This document shows, in pieces, positions 24,470 to 36,013 of a DNA stretch of 64,000 nt. The notes below the pieces were generated by a model. The model saw only the letters and a list, made by a program, of their open reading frames with translations, had not been told where the DNA came from and made no database searches. Source of the stretch: Echinometra lucunter (Eukaryota > Echinodermata > Echinoidea > Camarodonta > Echinometridae); contig CM057151.1 in NCBI GenBank assembly GCA_029962745.1, positions 34,056,818 to 34,120,817 on the forward strand, given 5' to 3'. Position numbers and translations under genes: made by a program. Numbering within the stretch: position 1 is the stretch's first letter; every line of letters begins with the position of its first letter.

Positions 24470-24644
24470 CAGTCAACTCTGCATAAGCCGAAGTCGCATG
24501 AGTCGAATAATCGCCTAAGTCAAAGGTCTGTACTGGGTCTCATTCATTTATTTTCTATTGTTTTTGACCCCTCATGAATGACGTCATAGGCCCACGTCGA
24601 ATTTTCTCTAAGTTGAAGAAATTCGACGTAGGCAGAGTTGACTG
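24470..24644. mobile_element. 175-bp MITE, pogo/Tigger-like, TA target duplication
   Basis: Terminal inverted repeats CAGTCAACTCTGC (left) and GCAGAGTTGACTG (right) are perfect over 13 bp and continue imperfectly with AAGCCGAA/TTCGACGT. TA flanks both sides (24468-24469, 24645-24646). The CAGT start and TA site fit Tc1/mariner superfamily elements of the pogo branch. No coding capacity. Confidence 0.85.
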
Positions 24645-25891
24645 TATCTTTTACTCAGGATATAGGCCCCACCCACTCACACTAGGTCTAGGGTCTAGTG
24701 CTTGGTTATGCACCATACCCTAACCCTAACCCACACCAGCAAGACTAACTTAGACGTGGTCGTGGTATTGACCACTAGCGCGCATTAGTGAATTTACAAG
24801 GATATTGCCTTGGGACACCCGTAGGCTAAGGCGTAGGTCAAAACAGCGTTTTGAATAGTGAAACAAATTGCCGACGCGTACGCGAAATACATTGACTTAG
24901 ATCTTCTATAAAAGAGAAGAAAAGTTTTGATTTTACTTACGAGCAATGTTCCTGAGGCTCTCAATTTTCCCCTTCCTGCTTCATATCTGATGAATGAACT
25001 GAAAATGGTGAATTTTAAGAAGAAAACTGATGCTTATCAGACTCGTAGGTTGACAGCATGTCGTCGAGTAACCAATAGAAAAGCATGCTATGTAGTTTCG
25101 GTACAGACTTGTCACATTTGGGGGACGAGGTCAATTCATTGACCGAGTACACAGGATGAGTGCCTTTGGAATAGTGCTGAATGTCATGAATGTTGCTGTC
25201 ATTTACAACGAAACTATGTTTTCTATGGCTCCCTTCTCTATGTACAAATGTATATTCTTTTTTTATATAATATTCTTTATAAATAATTCTTTGTAATTTT
25301 GAAATATTTAAAAATTACAAAATCCTACCTTTCCAGCCTTTTTGCTTCCGCTCCACTGCATTCCGTCATGAGCTCTGTAGACTCTGCACAGCTTCCAACT
25401 GTGAGGCAGCTGCGCAGTGATGTCATGTATAGGTGATATAGTAAATGGCTGTTCTCTATCACAATCTGTATCAATTATTGCCCCTTGCCGGATTGTTCTT
25501 GTTCGTATTCAATGAAATATAAACAGTGCCATCTTTTGAGAATAATATTCCCGAGAATCCCTGCACGGAAGACTAATCGAAATAGTAACCACTCATTAAA
25601 TCAACATTAATGATGACTAGTCTAGGCTCTATTAATTTATTCTGAAATTTATTCTTATATGCTTGTCATTTCGGATCAAAATTTTGGATTATATCTTGGA
25701 TATTTCAGATTTGTTTGATGTTTTTGATATATTTCATATATTGGAATCCATTTCGGACTAGTTTGATGGAAAACCTTCAGGTAAGCAAACATTCTGGGTC
25801 TTTCATTTAAGTTACACAACTAACACACATAATCATCAACAGGTATATAGAGCATGCCCGATTTTCCTGCCAATTCTGGCGCACGGTCATC

Positions 25892-27298
25892 ATGACCGAC
25901 GCCTCACCCCTCATAGTGGAATCTGACCAATTAGCCAATGATGAATCCTGGTCTGTAGTCTCGGGAAGAACGGTTAGATGCAAACAGAGGAAAATTTGTG
26001 AAGGAATTTCTATAAGCATAGAAAATCTTTCGCGGATGGGTGACTCTTCATCAGGTATGAAGCAGCAAGACACTGCCTTCCGAACCCCAGCTGCCCAAAC
26101 CCAGCCCCAGTACTTAAAACTACTCATAACACCAGTAAATAAGAAAAAAAAAAACGAAGAAATACAAGCTTGATAGTAATTGGCAAAGCAATACAAAGTT
26201 GCTGTGGATCAGCCCATGAGTATATCAAATCAACTCGAACAGGCATTTTAGTTAAATGCGTAAATACCAAACAACATAAGCTACTGAATGAGATTCAAAA
26301 TATCGGGAACATACCTGTTAAGGTACAAGGAAAACTAAATGTTCAGAAGGGGATCATCTCAGGAGTCCCTGCAAATATGACTGAGCAAGAGATACTCGTG
26401 GAACTGAAAAACAAAAGGTAATCAATGTAAAGAAAATCATGAAGAAGGGTCAAAAGAAAAGTGAAGCCACTAATGAACAGGCAAACAATGCAACATGCAG
26501 CTTAATTATAACATTTGATAATGTTAATTCCCTTCCCAAAGAGGTAATTCTCTGCTATCAGAAAAAAAAAGTCAAACAATACATCCCACCAGTCCTGAGA
26601 TGTTTCCAATGTCAGAGATTCAGACATACAATATAAAATTGTCATGATAGGCTCAGATGCGGTGGCGAACATAAATTTGAGGAATGCACACAAAAGGAAA
26701 GTCCAAAATGCGTCTATTGTGGCTGGAACCACTCAGCCGCCTTCAAGGGCTGTGGAGAAGCAAGAAAGGCGAAAGAAATTCAAAAGAGAAAAGTAGTAAA
26801 CAAATTGAACCAAGCACAGGCACTCCAAAAGTACAATGGATCCCAAAATGATCAAATGAATGCCAACGCCTCCTACGCACAGGTCATCAATCCCATCCCT
26901 CAACCTTAAAAATACCAAACAGCGTGAACACAATAGAACAAGAAAGTCATAAGATTCAGGTTCAGGCCCAAGTCCATGAAGGCACAGCTCGCAAATTTGT
27001 TCAAGAATTCCCATCCCAACCATACCCTCCCTTACAACCAACCCTAGCAGCCACCTCCTATGCCAGTCACTACAGCCTCAAAACCACCGGAGGACAAAGG
27101 CAACCTACTGAAAGGGTTGAGAGGCATTCCTCCACACAGAAGAACTTTTTAACAACATCCACCAATGAAGATCTTATTTCCTTTTTTGTTAAATTGTTCT
27201 TGACCTTCTTGAAAGATCGAACTGAGGTGGAGGTACAATCCCTGATTACAACCACCGCAGAACGGCTCTTGGTTGTAAGAGAGATGCAAGCAAGCTAA
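25892..27298 (+). pseudogene. LINE ORF1 (gag-like RNA-binding protein)
   Basis: The frame opens at 25892 and shifts several times. A conserved ORF1 core occurs at 26170-26420 (VIGKAIQSCC...ILVKCVNTKQ). Zinc knuckles follow: CFQCQRFRH with its last cysteine after a stop (26600-26643), and CVYCGWNHSAAFKGC near 26708-26752, a CX2CX4HX5C form typical of I/Jockey ORF1. A lysine-rich linker, then a proline/glutamine-rich part and a helical C-terminus (26924-27298) complete it. The product would coat the LINE RNA. At least two shifts and two stops make it non-functional. The same core in minus orientation at 13680-14146 shows the family has other copies nearby. Confidence 0.8.
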
Positions 27299-27650
27299 CA
27301 ATTCTCCTCGTGACCACGTTCCTAATCCTTCAGAGGAACGCACAGAGCATGATGAGACACGGAGAGGAGTTAATCTAGACAGCAACAGAACTTTTCACTT
27401 GCTTTGTATTCAAGAAACTTGGTTCTTAGAAGATTCCACAAGGCAAATCCCAAATTATACTTGCCTTTCAAGGAGCAGAGGTGCACAACGGGGAGGAGTG
27501 TATGCAATATATGTACATAACTCTGTGCATTATGAGTATCCAATAATTAGAGTAGAAGTAGAAATGCAGTTAATAAATATATATAGTAAATAGTGGTAGT
27601 AAAATACGAGCTGTGATTGGCTGGATTGGTACCACGTGACCTCCCTTCAA

Positions 27651-27684
27651 AAAGTTATATTGTACATATGTACAATATAACTTT
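27651..27684. repeat. Perfect 34-bp palindrome
   Basis: AAAGTTATATTGTACAT is followed at once by its exact reverse complement. It sits about 60 bp inside the left edge of the insertion at 27592-28650 and could be a protein-binding site or a hairpin in transcripts. Confidence 0.9.
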
Positions 27685-27954
27685 CGATTTTTGGATGGCA
27701 AAACCCGTGTTAAATGAATGGGGAGAATATCGATTAATTTGTTTTCAATCGATATATTTGTATATCGATTTCCCAAAGTAGCATTTTTATAATTTCCGAT
27801 CGCAGATAGAAATACAAATTTACGTGGTTTAACCCCTTGCAGCAGACGACAAATTTTGAGTATCGATAGCTATCATGCCTATCGTAGGTGAAAATTATCG
27901 GACACTTTTTCTGTCAATTCTTCACCGGCGAACAATTTCGCGAAGAACTGCAAA

Positions 27955-28241
27955 ATGGATAATAATTGCCGATTTCCTTCCCTTACGGAAGAGGATCTTG
28001 CTTCCATTATGGATGACAAGGATTCCACGCGGACAAAAGGAGTAATAAGCACTCTTTGAACATCGTGAGGTCGTATTGTAGGCAGAAAGAAGTGGATTTT
28101 GCAGTACTAACTGAGTGATGCAGTGCCCCAGAACTGAACGATTTTCTACGGTCTTTCTACGCCGAGCTCCGCCAAGGTAACGGGGAGTCTTATGCGAAGA
28201 GGTCGATGATCACTCTTCGGTACGGTTTGCAGCGTGAATAG
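27955..28241 (+). pseudogene. Crypton/KIAA1958-like tyrosine-recombinase N-terminal fragment
   Basis: From an ATG at 27955 the frame reads a 34-residue acidic leader (MDNNCRFPSLTEEDLASI...), shifts once, then reads NIVRSYCRQKEVDFAVLTE, an in-frame stop, and APELNDFLRSFYAELRQG followed by NGESYAKRSMITLRYGLQR. The pattern of an F-Y-x-E-[VL]-R segment followed by G-x-x-Y-x-x-x-S-[ML] and an R-x-G-[LI] end is that of the core-binding region in KIAA1958/QRICH1/ZMYM-type proteins, thought to derive from Crypton tyrosine recombinases. The catalytic part is absent and a stop follows at 28239-28241. It is a dead fragment carried by the surrounding insertion. Family assignment is from memory of motif patterns and is moderately sure. 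Confidence 0.55.
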
Positions 28242-29557
28242 AGTTAATTGTTTGGAGTTCATTCAACTGGCCTAGGAGTTCATCGACTGTTTGGAGTTCA
28301 TTTGTTGCTACATGTAATTAGGAGTTCATCGTGTTCAATTGGAATTTCACAAATATAAGGTAAGAAGAACGTATGCCATCTAGATCTAGACTATGGTAAA
28401 ATCCATGATGGGGGCTTAGATTGAGGGATCTATTTACTATAATAAATAGTGAACGTTCTATCATACAATATTACTGGACTATATGAACTCCAAATATAGA
28501 ATTATCCCTCGTGCAAGCCTATTTCAACTCGGCCTTCGGCCTCGGTGAAATAAACCTGCACTCGGGATAATTTTATATTTGTCGTACATATAATCCAGTA
28601 TATTGTACAATAGATTGTACACTATTTATATAATATATATATATATACACGATCTGATTTTCACACTTGGTCAACTTCTACAACCCATGTACCAAAATTG
28701 ATGATGACATCTTGAACACATTATTACACTACTTAAAAGACCCGACAAAAGTAATAATTGTCGGAGACTCCCACCATACACTATGGGGAAGTAACAAGAT
28801 AGATATAGTAATGGTCGAATGATAGGAGACTTCCTTATGCAACATGATATGGTAGTATTAAATAATGGGTCGGGCACAAGGATGGACCCCTAAACAGGGA
28901 AGACTTCCTGTTTAGATCTGTCGATCTTTCATCCCCTTTGGCAAGAAAATGTACATGGAATATCCTACCAGACAAATTTGGAAGCGATCACTTCCCCGTT
29001 ATCACCGAGATATATGCTGAGAAACGTTTACTAAAGCAAGAAGCAGAAAGACTGGAATTAAATGACGAACCTTTAAGAACATGGACTGGGAAAAGTTTGC
29101 TAAAGTGTGTGAGAAAAACTTTAAAGAACATATTACGAATGACTCAATTGAAGTAAATACGTTTTATGAGAGATTTATGGAAAACTTGACAGTCTCCCTT
29201 GACGAATCAACCCCCACAATTAAAGCCTTGAAATATAATCCAGTCCCTTGGTGGAGCAAGGAGTGCTCGCTAAAGGTAAAAGAAAGAAAGTAAAAAATAA
29301 AGTCTGCAAACATCTATCTGCAGAGAACCTGAGTTATTACAAGCAAAAGAAAGAACAATTAGACAAGCCAAGAAGCAGTATTGGCAGTCATACTGCAGTA
29401 AATTAAACTGTTTCACTCCACTGGCACAAATATGGAGCTTTACAAGCTAAACGGTGTCCCCACTAAAACAACACAGAACATGTCTGTATTATTTAGAGAG
29501 GAAATGAAACTCTCGTCAGTGATAAAGAGAAAGCCAATGCATTTGCACAATCATTCA

Positions 29558-31057
29558 GGCCTCTACAAAAAAAAAATTGGTTGCCCGGAAGGAAAAACAA
29601 CTTGCCCGAATTTTCTTTTTATTTCCTTTGTTTTTATCTTTTTTTTTTTTTTAGTAAATATCATTTTGAACAGGGCTTAAGTCATTTAAGGTTTTTTGCA
29701 AAATGTTTAAAAACCGCTCAAGAAAAAAATAACGGCGGTTTCCCTTCATGTAGATCTAGAATAATGTTAGAAAAAAAAATAAAGAGACGTAAATCAGGGC
29801 TTCACACTAACATTTTTTTCTTGGGGTCCGGCCAGGCGTCCAGATTTCTATATTTTGAAATAACGAGCACCGGGAACAAACTTAGTTACAAGACATACGC
29901 ACTAAAAATCAACTAAACCAGATGTACATTGTAAGAACATTAAATCCTGATTTTCATTGTGTAAAATTTCTATTCAAAAAACGTGACTTAGTCGAGCATA
30001 TTCTTAATACTGACATGCAAGTCGATCGGAACGTACACGTTTCAAGTTTCAATTTCTCGTATGCACGCCCGATAAAATCTCTAATCTGCACGAATGTTAA
30101 AATTTCCACAGACTATGAGTTACTCAGAAACATCACTTCAACTCAAGAAATATCCCCCAAAATATGTGATTATGACTAAATTAACGAATTATCTTTACAT
30201 TTGAAAGTTTGAAGGTATATGGTGATGTTAATTTATTTTATTACGCTAAAATGTCTAGAATTCCCTCCGATTGTCGTTTTTACGACTTACAACTGAGTTA
30301 TATCAGTTCTGGCCCAATCGACTTTTGCCATTACAAATGAAACAGCCAAGGCGGGAAACACATTTATATGCACTGTATGCAGACATGGGTGAAATCTACT
30401 TGAGGCAATTGCACTATTTTAGCCCTTGCGTAACTAGAGTTGTACTTATGAGCGAAGGAGCTCACTCACGTAATCATGAAGACAAAATTAACGGAAGCTA
30501 TACAAAACTATGACAAGTCTTGACAGGATATTTTTGAAGAAATAAATGGATGAAAAACGAATGGACGTCATTAAAAAATAGACATTCAAACAATTCATAC
30601 TTGCAAGCAAGAGCTTGTTCGTTAGTGCTCTTCTGATTAAATTTTATGGTGGGCATGAAATCATTCAGGCCAAGTTCGATATCGAATCATGATGCGAGTC
30701 TTGTGTGGTCAATTCAGTTTGGGATCTAGTGGAATGCGACACCTTGCTCGCGAGGTGAATTAGCTTGTTTTTGCTTTCAGTATGGCAGCCTCTACAGACC
30801 GTTTTCAGACGATTAGTGACCATAAACTTATCAAAAACTCATGGTAATTTTCCTTCAATTTTTGGGGGTTTCTGCCGGTTTGAGATTATGGGGGAAATTG
30901 TGATTTTTCCACTTTTCTGTAGGCTAATTTAATGTTGTATATTTTTATTGTAAAAATCACCACTTGCCCGATCGGGCAAGTGATTTTTACATTTGCTTGC
31001 CCGCCCGTGACTTTCACTTGCCCCGGGCAAGCGGGCAAGCGGGTTTGTCGCGCCCTG
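29558..31057. mobile_element. hAT-like element in LINE, 8-bp target duplication (1 mismatch)
   Basis: Flanked by ATCATTCA (29550-29557) and ATTATTCA (31058-31065). The right end reads as CAGGGCGCGACAAACCCG on the opposite strand; the left end is GGCCTCTACAAAA and may have lost two bases. TTGCCCG motifs crowd both subterminal regions (for example 29580, 29602, 30964, 31000, 31018), as transposase-binding repeats do in hAT elements. A second end-like sequence CAGGGCTTCACACTAAC is at 29797, so another element may be nested. Removing the block rejoins LINE coding (VSDKEKANAFAQSF to AGEQRNVSKKDKE). Internal frames of 80-111 codons show no transposase. Confidence 0.75.
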
Positions 31058-31871
31058 ATTATTCATCCTTGCCGGAGAACAAAGAAATGTTAGCAAAAAA
31101 GATAAAGAAATTGATAGCAAATTTGACAAACTCCCTCTGAGAGAAACTGGCACAATGGAATCTGCCATTAATGAACAATTCCAAATGACAGAGCTCCAGA
31201 GTATTCTGCAGGTCAAGAAGCCTTCAGCTCCTGGAGAAGACGGAATAGGTTATCTAGTCTATCAACACCTCCTCCCAGAAGTCGTCAAATGAATAATGTT
31301 AACACTGATCAACACAATTTGGGAGACGGGAGAAATTCCAACACCTTGCAAACACTCTATACTCATTCCCATATTAAAACGTGATAAAGACCCCTCTAAA
31401 ACGGGCTCTTATCGATCTATCGCACTCACACCCTGGTTCATTAAAATTACATGTATGGAAAGCATGGTTAAAAAATGACTTAAAATGTTTATCGAAAATC
31501 ACAAACTGTTATCCCCCATACAAAACGGTTTTCGTAAAGGGCAAACTACTATTGATAACATTGCCCACTTAGAAAATGAAGTACAAAAAAACCTGAAAAG
31601 TCAATGTTAAAACCCTAGCAGTTTTTAAAGATATCAAGAAAGCCTTTGATTCTCTATGGACTAAGGGGCTCTTGGTCAAATTTAGCCAGTTAGGCCTCAG
31701 AGATAACATACTCCTATTTCTGAAAAACATACTGTCACAACGTTACGAAAGACCATTAGTGCCACGGAGAAAAAAAAAACGCTACTTCTACTACTAGTAA
31801 TATACAGATTAGTAGAAATACTGTAATGTTGCAACCTAGTCACCTTCTTAAAATAACCATTATACGTAAAG

Positions 31872-32601
31872 GCCCCATTCCACTATCACGATCTGGATGC
31901 CGAGCCCTCCCGATCTATCAAATCGGCAGAGAGTGGCAAAAGCGTACAGGGGTCTCTTTAAATCGGTAGCATCATGGTGGCAGCGTTGTGAGAACGCAGA
32001 AGAATCGGGCAGCTGTTCAGATCGGCAAGAAATTTTGAACATGTTCAAAACTGCATCCCGATCTTCCCGATCAAAATTCATCATAAAGCGAGCGGAAAGA
32101 ACGTAACTACAGCGTAAACACTGCGGAGTGAGCGTAGTAAGGTGTTTCTCAGCGTTGTGACAGCGGCACCAGAATGGGACGTAAACTGGACACTGCTATG
32201 GTCCTGCTGCTGTCCCGTTCTACCCCAATCTAATGACGACTTTCACGCTGTAACCACTCTCACTACGTGCTCCCCGCTCTTACTGGAATTAAGGCAGATT
32301 CCTACAACGCGCTCAGTACGTTTCGTTCCCGCTTTAACTACGCCGTTTCCACTTTAGCTATGCTATTTCCGTTTTAGTTACGCTGTTGCTGCGCTTATGT
32401 AGACTTATACAGGCTCGCGATGCCCCTCTCGCTAATAGATCACATCAGCTAAATCATTCACGATTTCCGTTGCCGTTCCCAAAACAAAAATCATTCATGC
32501 CAAGAGAAAATCACTTAGTTTTGGGTCCAGATCGGTCAACTTTTACCTTATCTTCCCCGATTTGAAAAAATCGTAGCTAGAGCAGCATAGTGGAATGGGG
32601 G
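31872..32601. mobile_element. 730-bp MITE with CCCCATTCCACTAT ends (copy 1)
   Basis: Ends GCCCCATTCCACTAT and ATAGTGGAATGGGGG, flanked by CGTAAAG on both sides (31865-31871, 32602-32608), a 7-bp target duplication. The uninterrupted target is preserved in inverted form in the host element's other arm near 32942-32958. A second family member is at 34154-34617 in the opposite internal orientation. Both contain GCGAGCGGAAAGAACGT-like sequence. Confidence 0.85.
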
Positions 32602-32739
32602 CGTAAAGTACATGAATGCCTAAGAATACGCCATAGTGTTATATTAACGACATATAAAACAGTGCCATCTTGTGGCGATATACAATGTGAAGCTTGAGCT
32701 CGTCTGAGAAGTAAGACTAGCAATGAATAAATGTCATAA

Positions 32740-32850
32740 GAACCCATGCTCGGCAAGAGCTTCTTGTGGCTCGATCGGATGGACGGTCGTTCTATGAATG
32801 AAAGGTCTCGACTCTCGAGTTTGATTCCCACTCTCGTCCATTTCATATTT
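32740..32850 (+). other. Weak tRNA-like segment
   Basis: A box A-like TGGCTCGATCGG (32768-32779) is followed by GAGTTTGATTCCC (32817-32829), an imperfect box B, and a TTTTT run at 32851. It could be a tRNA-derived SINE piece inside the Tc1-like element. Weak because box B lacks the usual C. Confidence 0.35.
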
Positions 32851-34153
32851 TTGGCATTTATTCAGTCAGAAATAGTTAAAAGTATCACAGCTATCACAAC
32901 TGTTTAATTTGGTTTAACACTATGGCGTATTCTTAGGCGTTCATGTACTTTACGTATAATGATTATTATAAGACGGTGGCTGGGTTGTAATCTGTACATG
33001 TATATACAGATTAGTAGAAATACTGTAATCTGTATATACAGATTAGTAGAAATACCATATTCTGTATATACAGATTAGTAGAAATACCATAATCTGCATA
33101 TACAAATTATAATCTCTATATACAGATTAGTAGAAACACTGTTTTTTTTTTCTCCGTGGCACTAATGGTCTTTCGTACAACATACCTTTCAAGTACGAGT
33201 GGGGTAACAGCTTTCATGTGCGATGGAAACTAATAACGGTATACCGCAAGATAGCTAGTACCCTTAGCCCAGAATTATTTAATCTTTTGTTACATGACAT
33301 CCCTGTCTCATCAGCCATACATAATTTGCTATACGCAGATGACATGTCAGTATCAATCCCTGTTAATCTGTACAGGAGCAAAAAAAGGAACCTCCCTTAG
33401 AACCCTACAGGTTGAATTAGGGGAAATGCTCCTCGACCTCCACCGTGAAATGCTTCGTATAAGATTAAAAAAGTGCATAGATAGCATCCAAAACCATCCC
33501 ATGAAATTAGACCTCCAAGAATGCTGGCAATTTAATTTCTACACAGACCAAAACAGCAGGAAACCTTTCGGACAAAGAATCTCAAAATTACCAGATGCTC
33601 TTAAAAATATGATATGGAAGAGATCTGCACTAATACACCAATATACCCTACTGGCATTATGAGTTTCCACTAGTATCTACGGAAGTTAGCAATTTTATTT
33701 CAAAATGTGACAATGTCTTGTACCAAAAGCAAAGAAGTCTTGAAATAATCCACCAGAAATGGGACAATTTTCTACCAATTTTTAGGGATGGCTCAAAATG
33801 TCCAGACAGGAAAAGCAGCTGTAGCATTTCATGTACCGTACTACAAGTACACAGAAGCCAAAAGACTACAAAATTACACCCTTCATACAGAGCAGAACTA
33901 GCAGCCGTCATCCTTGCTTTGAACTGGTTAAACCAATTACCTGGTCTTTACACAGGAGCGTCTATCTTCTGTGATTCGCTCAGTGCTTTACAGGCCATCA
34001 AAAGTAAAAAAAGAAGAACACTTCATTCACGAAATACTAATGTTGAATACTCAACTCCATTACAAATGAATACAAGTGTCCTTTGAATGGATACCAGGTC
34101 ATTGTGAAATTAGAGCCAACAAGATGGTGGATAAAGCAGCCAAGCAGGCTTAA

Positions 34154-34617
34154 GCCCCCATTCCACTGTGCCGCTCTAGCTACAATTTGGCAATTTTTTC
34201 AGGTCGGGTAATATCGGGTGAAAAATGGCCGATCTGGGCCCAATACTCGGCGATTTTCTCTTGGCAAGAATAATTTTCGTTTTCGAGAAAGCCAGGGAAA
34301 TTGTGGTAGATCGGGGCAGCAGGGGTACCACAGCGGCGCACACTTTACGTCTCATTCAGGTGCTGTTGTCACACTGAGAAAGACTTTACTACGCTGTATT
34401 TACGCTGTATTTACGCTGTAGTAACGTTCTTTCCGCTCGCTTTACAATGAGTTTTGATCGGGAAGATCTGAACAAATGCCCACTCCTATCCCGATCTCAC
34501 AACGCTGTTTTTATGATGCGGCCGATTGCAAGCGATACCAGTACGCTTTCCCCGATCTACCGAAATCTGCCAGATCGGGGTAGATCGGGAGCCAGATCGG
34601 CATAGTGGAACGGCCCC
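34154..34617. mobile_element. 464-bp MITE with CCCCATTCCACTGT ends (copy 2)
   Basis: Ends GCCCCCATTCCACTGTG and CATAGTGGAACGGCCCC, splitting the LINE RNase H region from its C-terminal part (KMVDKAAKQA before; VHHVQTDIHNK after). No matching target duplication remains. Internal sequence matches copy 1 (31872-32601) in reverse. Confidence 0.8.
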
Positions 34618-35440
34618 TGTACACCACGTCCAAACTGATATCCATAACAAAATGAGTAAATGCGAATGCAATAGTTCCCTTAGAGCCTATTACAACCAGA
34701 AATGGCAAAGAAGATGGGACGAAACTAGCTCTCCACTAAAAGACTAAAATCATTCTCAAAGACATTCAAATGTACCTTAAATTACAGAAGTAGTGAATCA
34801 ATTTTACATTGCCTACAAATGGGCAATATTGGCCTGAATGAGAACCAGCTACTGTTAAACAAGCATGAAACATGTGCAACAACTGTGGAGTTCTAGAAAC
34901 AACATCTCACTTTCTGACCAAATGGGTGTCCCAAATATTTAATTGAAAGGATGATGCTATTAGTGGAAACTAATCAACTAGAAGAAAGTGATATAATAAG
35001 ATTACTCAACTCATCAGAGTATTCTCATCAAGAAGCTCTAGTGTCCTTCGTAAGAAGGACACAAATAAACCTACACTAAGGCGTAGTATAGCAAACCCAT
35101 TATGTCAGACTTGCAGATGTAAATTATATCAACTAATGTACACGTATATTCCTAATCTGGAATTAGATGATCAAACCAATACATAATTATCCAAATACAG
35201 GTACATTCCACTTACGTCATACATCATTATCAGGTGTCTGAAGTTGTACGATAAGACGTATGATATATCATGTTATGTATTGATTAGTTTATGATTTTCC
35301 TTGCGATTTGGGGGGCATCATAGGTGGCTACGACTTCTATGTTTACATTATTTATGGTCATCGTGCAATTTCATGTATTGGGCATCCTAGAGGGGCCAAA
35401 GACAAAGCTGTACGGAGATCTTACAGAGATTGTATGGGGG

Positions 35441-35608
35441 TCGCAGGGAGATCGTGCGATTTCTGCGCGGTTACAGTAACATATTCACGGAAATCGTATA
35501 GAGGCTGTGCGAAGACCGCAAGGGTCGTTGGGAGATCGTGCGATTTCTGCGTGGTTGCAGTAACATATTCACGGAAATCGTGTAGAGGCTGTGCGAAGAC
35601 CTCAAGGC
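35441..35608 (+). repeat. 84-bp tandem repeat, two copies
   Basis: GGAGATCGTGCGATTTCTG at 35447 recurs at 35531, followed in both by GTAACATATTCACGGAAATC and AGAGGCTGTGCGAAGACC. The 105-codon open frame across it reflects the repeat being a multiple of three and carries no known domain. Confidence 0.85.
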
Positions 35609-35726
35609 GAAGGTATCTTTATTGAATTTTTGTCTCGCCTGCGTAGCAAGAGTGAGATATAGGCGCCCTTTTCCGACGGCGGCGGCGGTGTCATCATTTT
35701 AAGAAATACTCTCATTCCATAAGTTT

Positions 35727-35866
35727 TTGTTCAATTTTCATGAAACTTGTACGCAAAGCTTATCAAGTATCAAAGATCATGTGGAAGGAATTGTGACCTG
35801 AATTCCTTCCACACGATCTTTGATACTTGATAAGCCTTGTGTACCAGTGTCATGAAAATTGAACAA
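35727..35866. repeat. 140-bp hairpin
   Basis: TTGTTCAATTTTCATGAAAC and CTTATCAAGTATCAAAGATC on the left are mirrored on the right by GATCTTTGATACTTGATAAG and TCATGAAAATTGAACAA, with arms of about 65 bp and few mismatches. Just upstream (35627-35690) is the GTCTCGCCTGCGTAGCA repeat end. Confidence 0.85.
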
Positions 35867-36013
35867 AGTTCTGTTTTCTAATGTGGGGCAGGATGCTCCC
35901 CCACCCCGAATCTCAACCTGGTAAAGCAGAATTCTATTCAACGACGTTGACAGCGAGGTTTTGTTGCGGTGTTGACTCCATTTAAATCATCTAGTTAAGC
36001 TTTTGAGATACAG

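Larger units (their letters stand above)
27592..28650. mobile_element. AT-flanked insertion in LINE endonuclease, with Crypton-like fragment
   Basis: The LINE reading breaks after LINIYS (27586) and resumes with NFYNPCTKI (about 28675). The inserted DNA has AAATAGTGG near its left edge and ACTATTTAT near its right edge, both in TA-rich sequence, so exact ends are uncertain. It holds a perfect 34-bp palindrome (27651-27684), a degraded tyrosine-recombinase-like coding piece (27955-28241) and an imperfect hairpin at 28495-28585 around TTCAACTCGGCCTTCGGCC. The superfamily is unresolved. Confidence 0.6.
31746..33175. mobile_element. Tc1/mariner-like element with TA target site, in LINE reverse transcriptase
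   Basis: The inverted ends (CGAAAGACCATTAGTGCC followed by ACGGAGAAAAAAA, and the reverse at 33143-33175) match over about 30 bp, with TA on both sides (31744-31745 and 33176-33177). Removal restores the LINE codons CAACGTTACAACATA. The interior is palindromic (31850-31871 and 32605-32645 versus 32905-32960), carries a tandem repeat of CAGATTAGTAGAAATAC (31805 and 33005-33135) and a MITE at 31872-32601. No transposase frame is present. Confidence 0.85.
27330..35079 (+). pseudogene. LINE ORF2 (endonuclease, reverse transcriptase, RNase H)
   Basis: Domains are scattered through four insertions. Endonuclease: LLCIQETWF near 27390-27425, RGGVYAIYV near 27492-27520, VGDSHHTLWGS near 28763-28795 and SDHFPV near 28982-29000. 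Reverse transcriptase: KPSAPGEDGI near 31219-31248, SIALTP near 31416-31433, IQNGFRKGQTTID near 31519-31557, FKDIKKAFDSLW near 31624-31660, LSPELFN near 33266-33286 and the catalytic YADD near 33330-33341. RNase H: FRDGSK (33782-33799), ELAAV (33895-33909), CDSLSALQAI (33969-33998) and WIPGH (34090-34104). A CX2CX8HX4C-type knuckle lies near 34869-34925, and a stop ends the frame at 35079. The protein would nick DNA and copy the LINE RNA at the target. Many shifts and stops: dead. Confidence 0.85.
25870..35170 (+). mobile_element. Decayed I-type LINE (non-LTR retrotransposon), multiply interrupted
   Basis: In order on the plus strand: ORF1 with CCHC knuckles, an APE-type endonuclease, reverse transcriptase, RNase H and a C-terminal zinc knuckle. 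RNase H together with a knuckle-bearing ORF1 points to the I superfamily rather than Jockey proper. The copy lies in the sense direction of the surrounding gene's intron. Stops and frameshifts occur throughout, and four blocks of foreign DNA (27592-28650, 29558-31057, 31746-33175, 34154-34617) split ORF2. The 5' and 3' ends and any target duplication were not pinned; no clear poly-A tail is seen after 35079. Confidence 0.85.

Noticed and set aside
24716..24735. CCCTAACCCTAACCC, telomere-like
   Set aside because: Only about two and a half units; too short for an interstitial telomere.
35308..35625. 105-codon frame with cysteine repeats
   Set aside because: Caused by the 84-bp tandem repeat, a multiple of three; no known fold.
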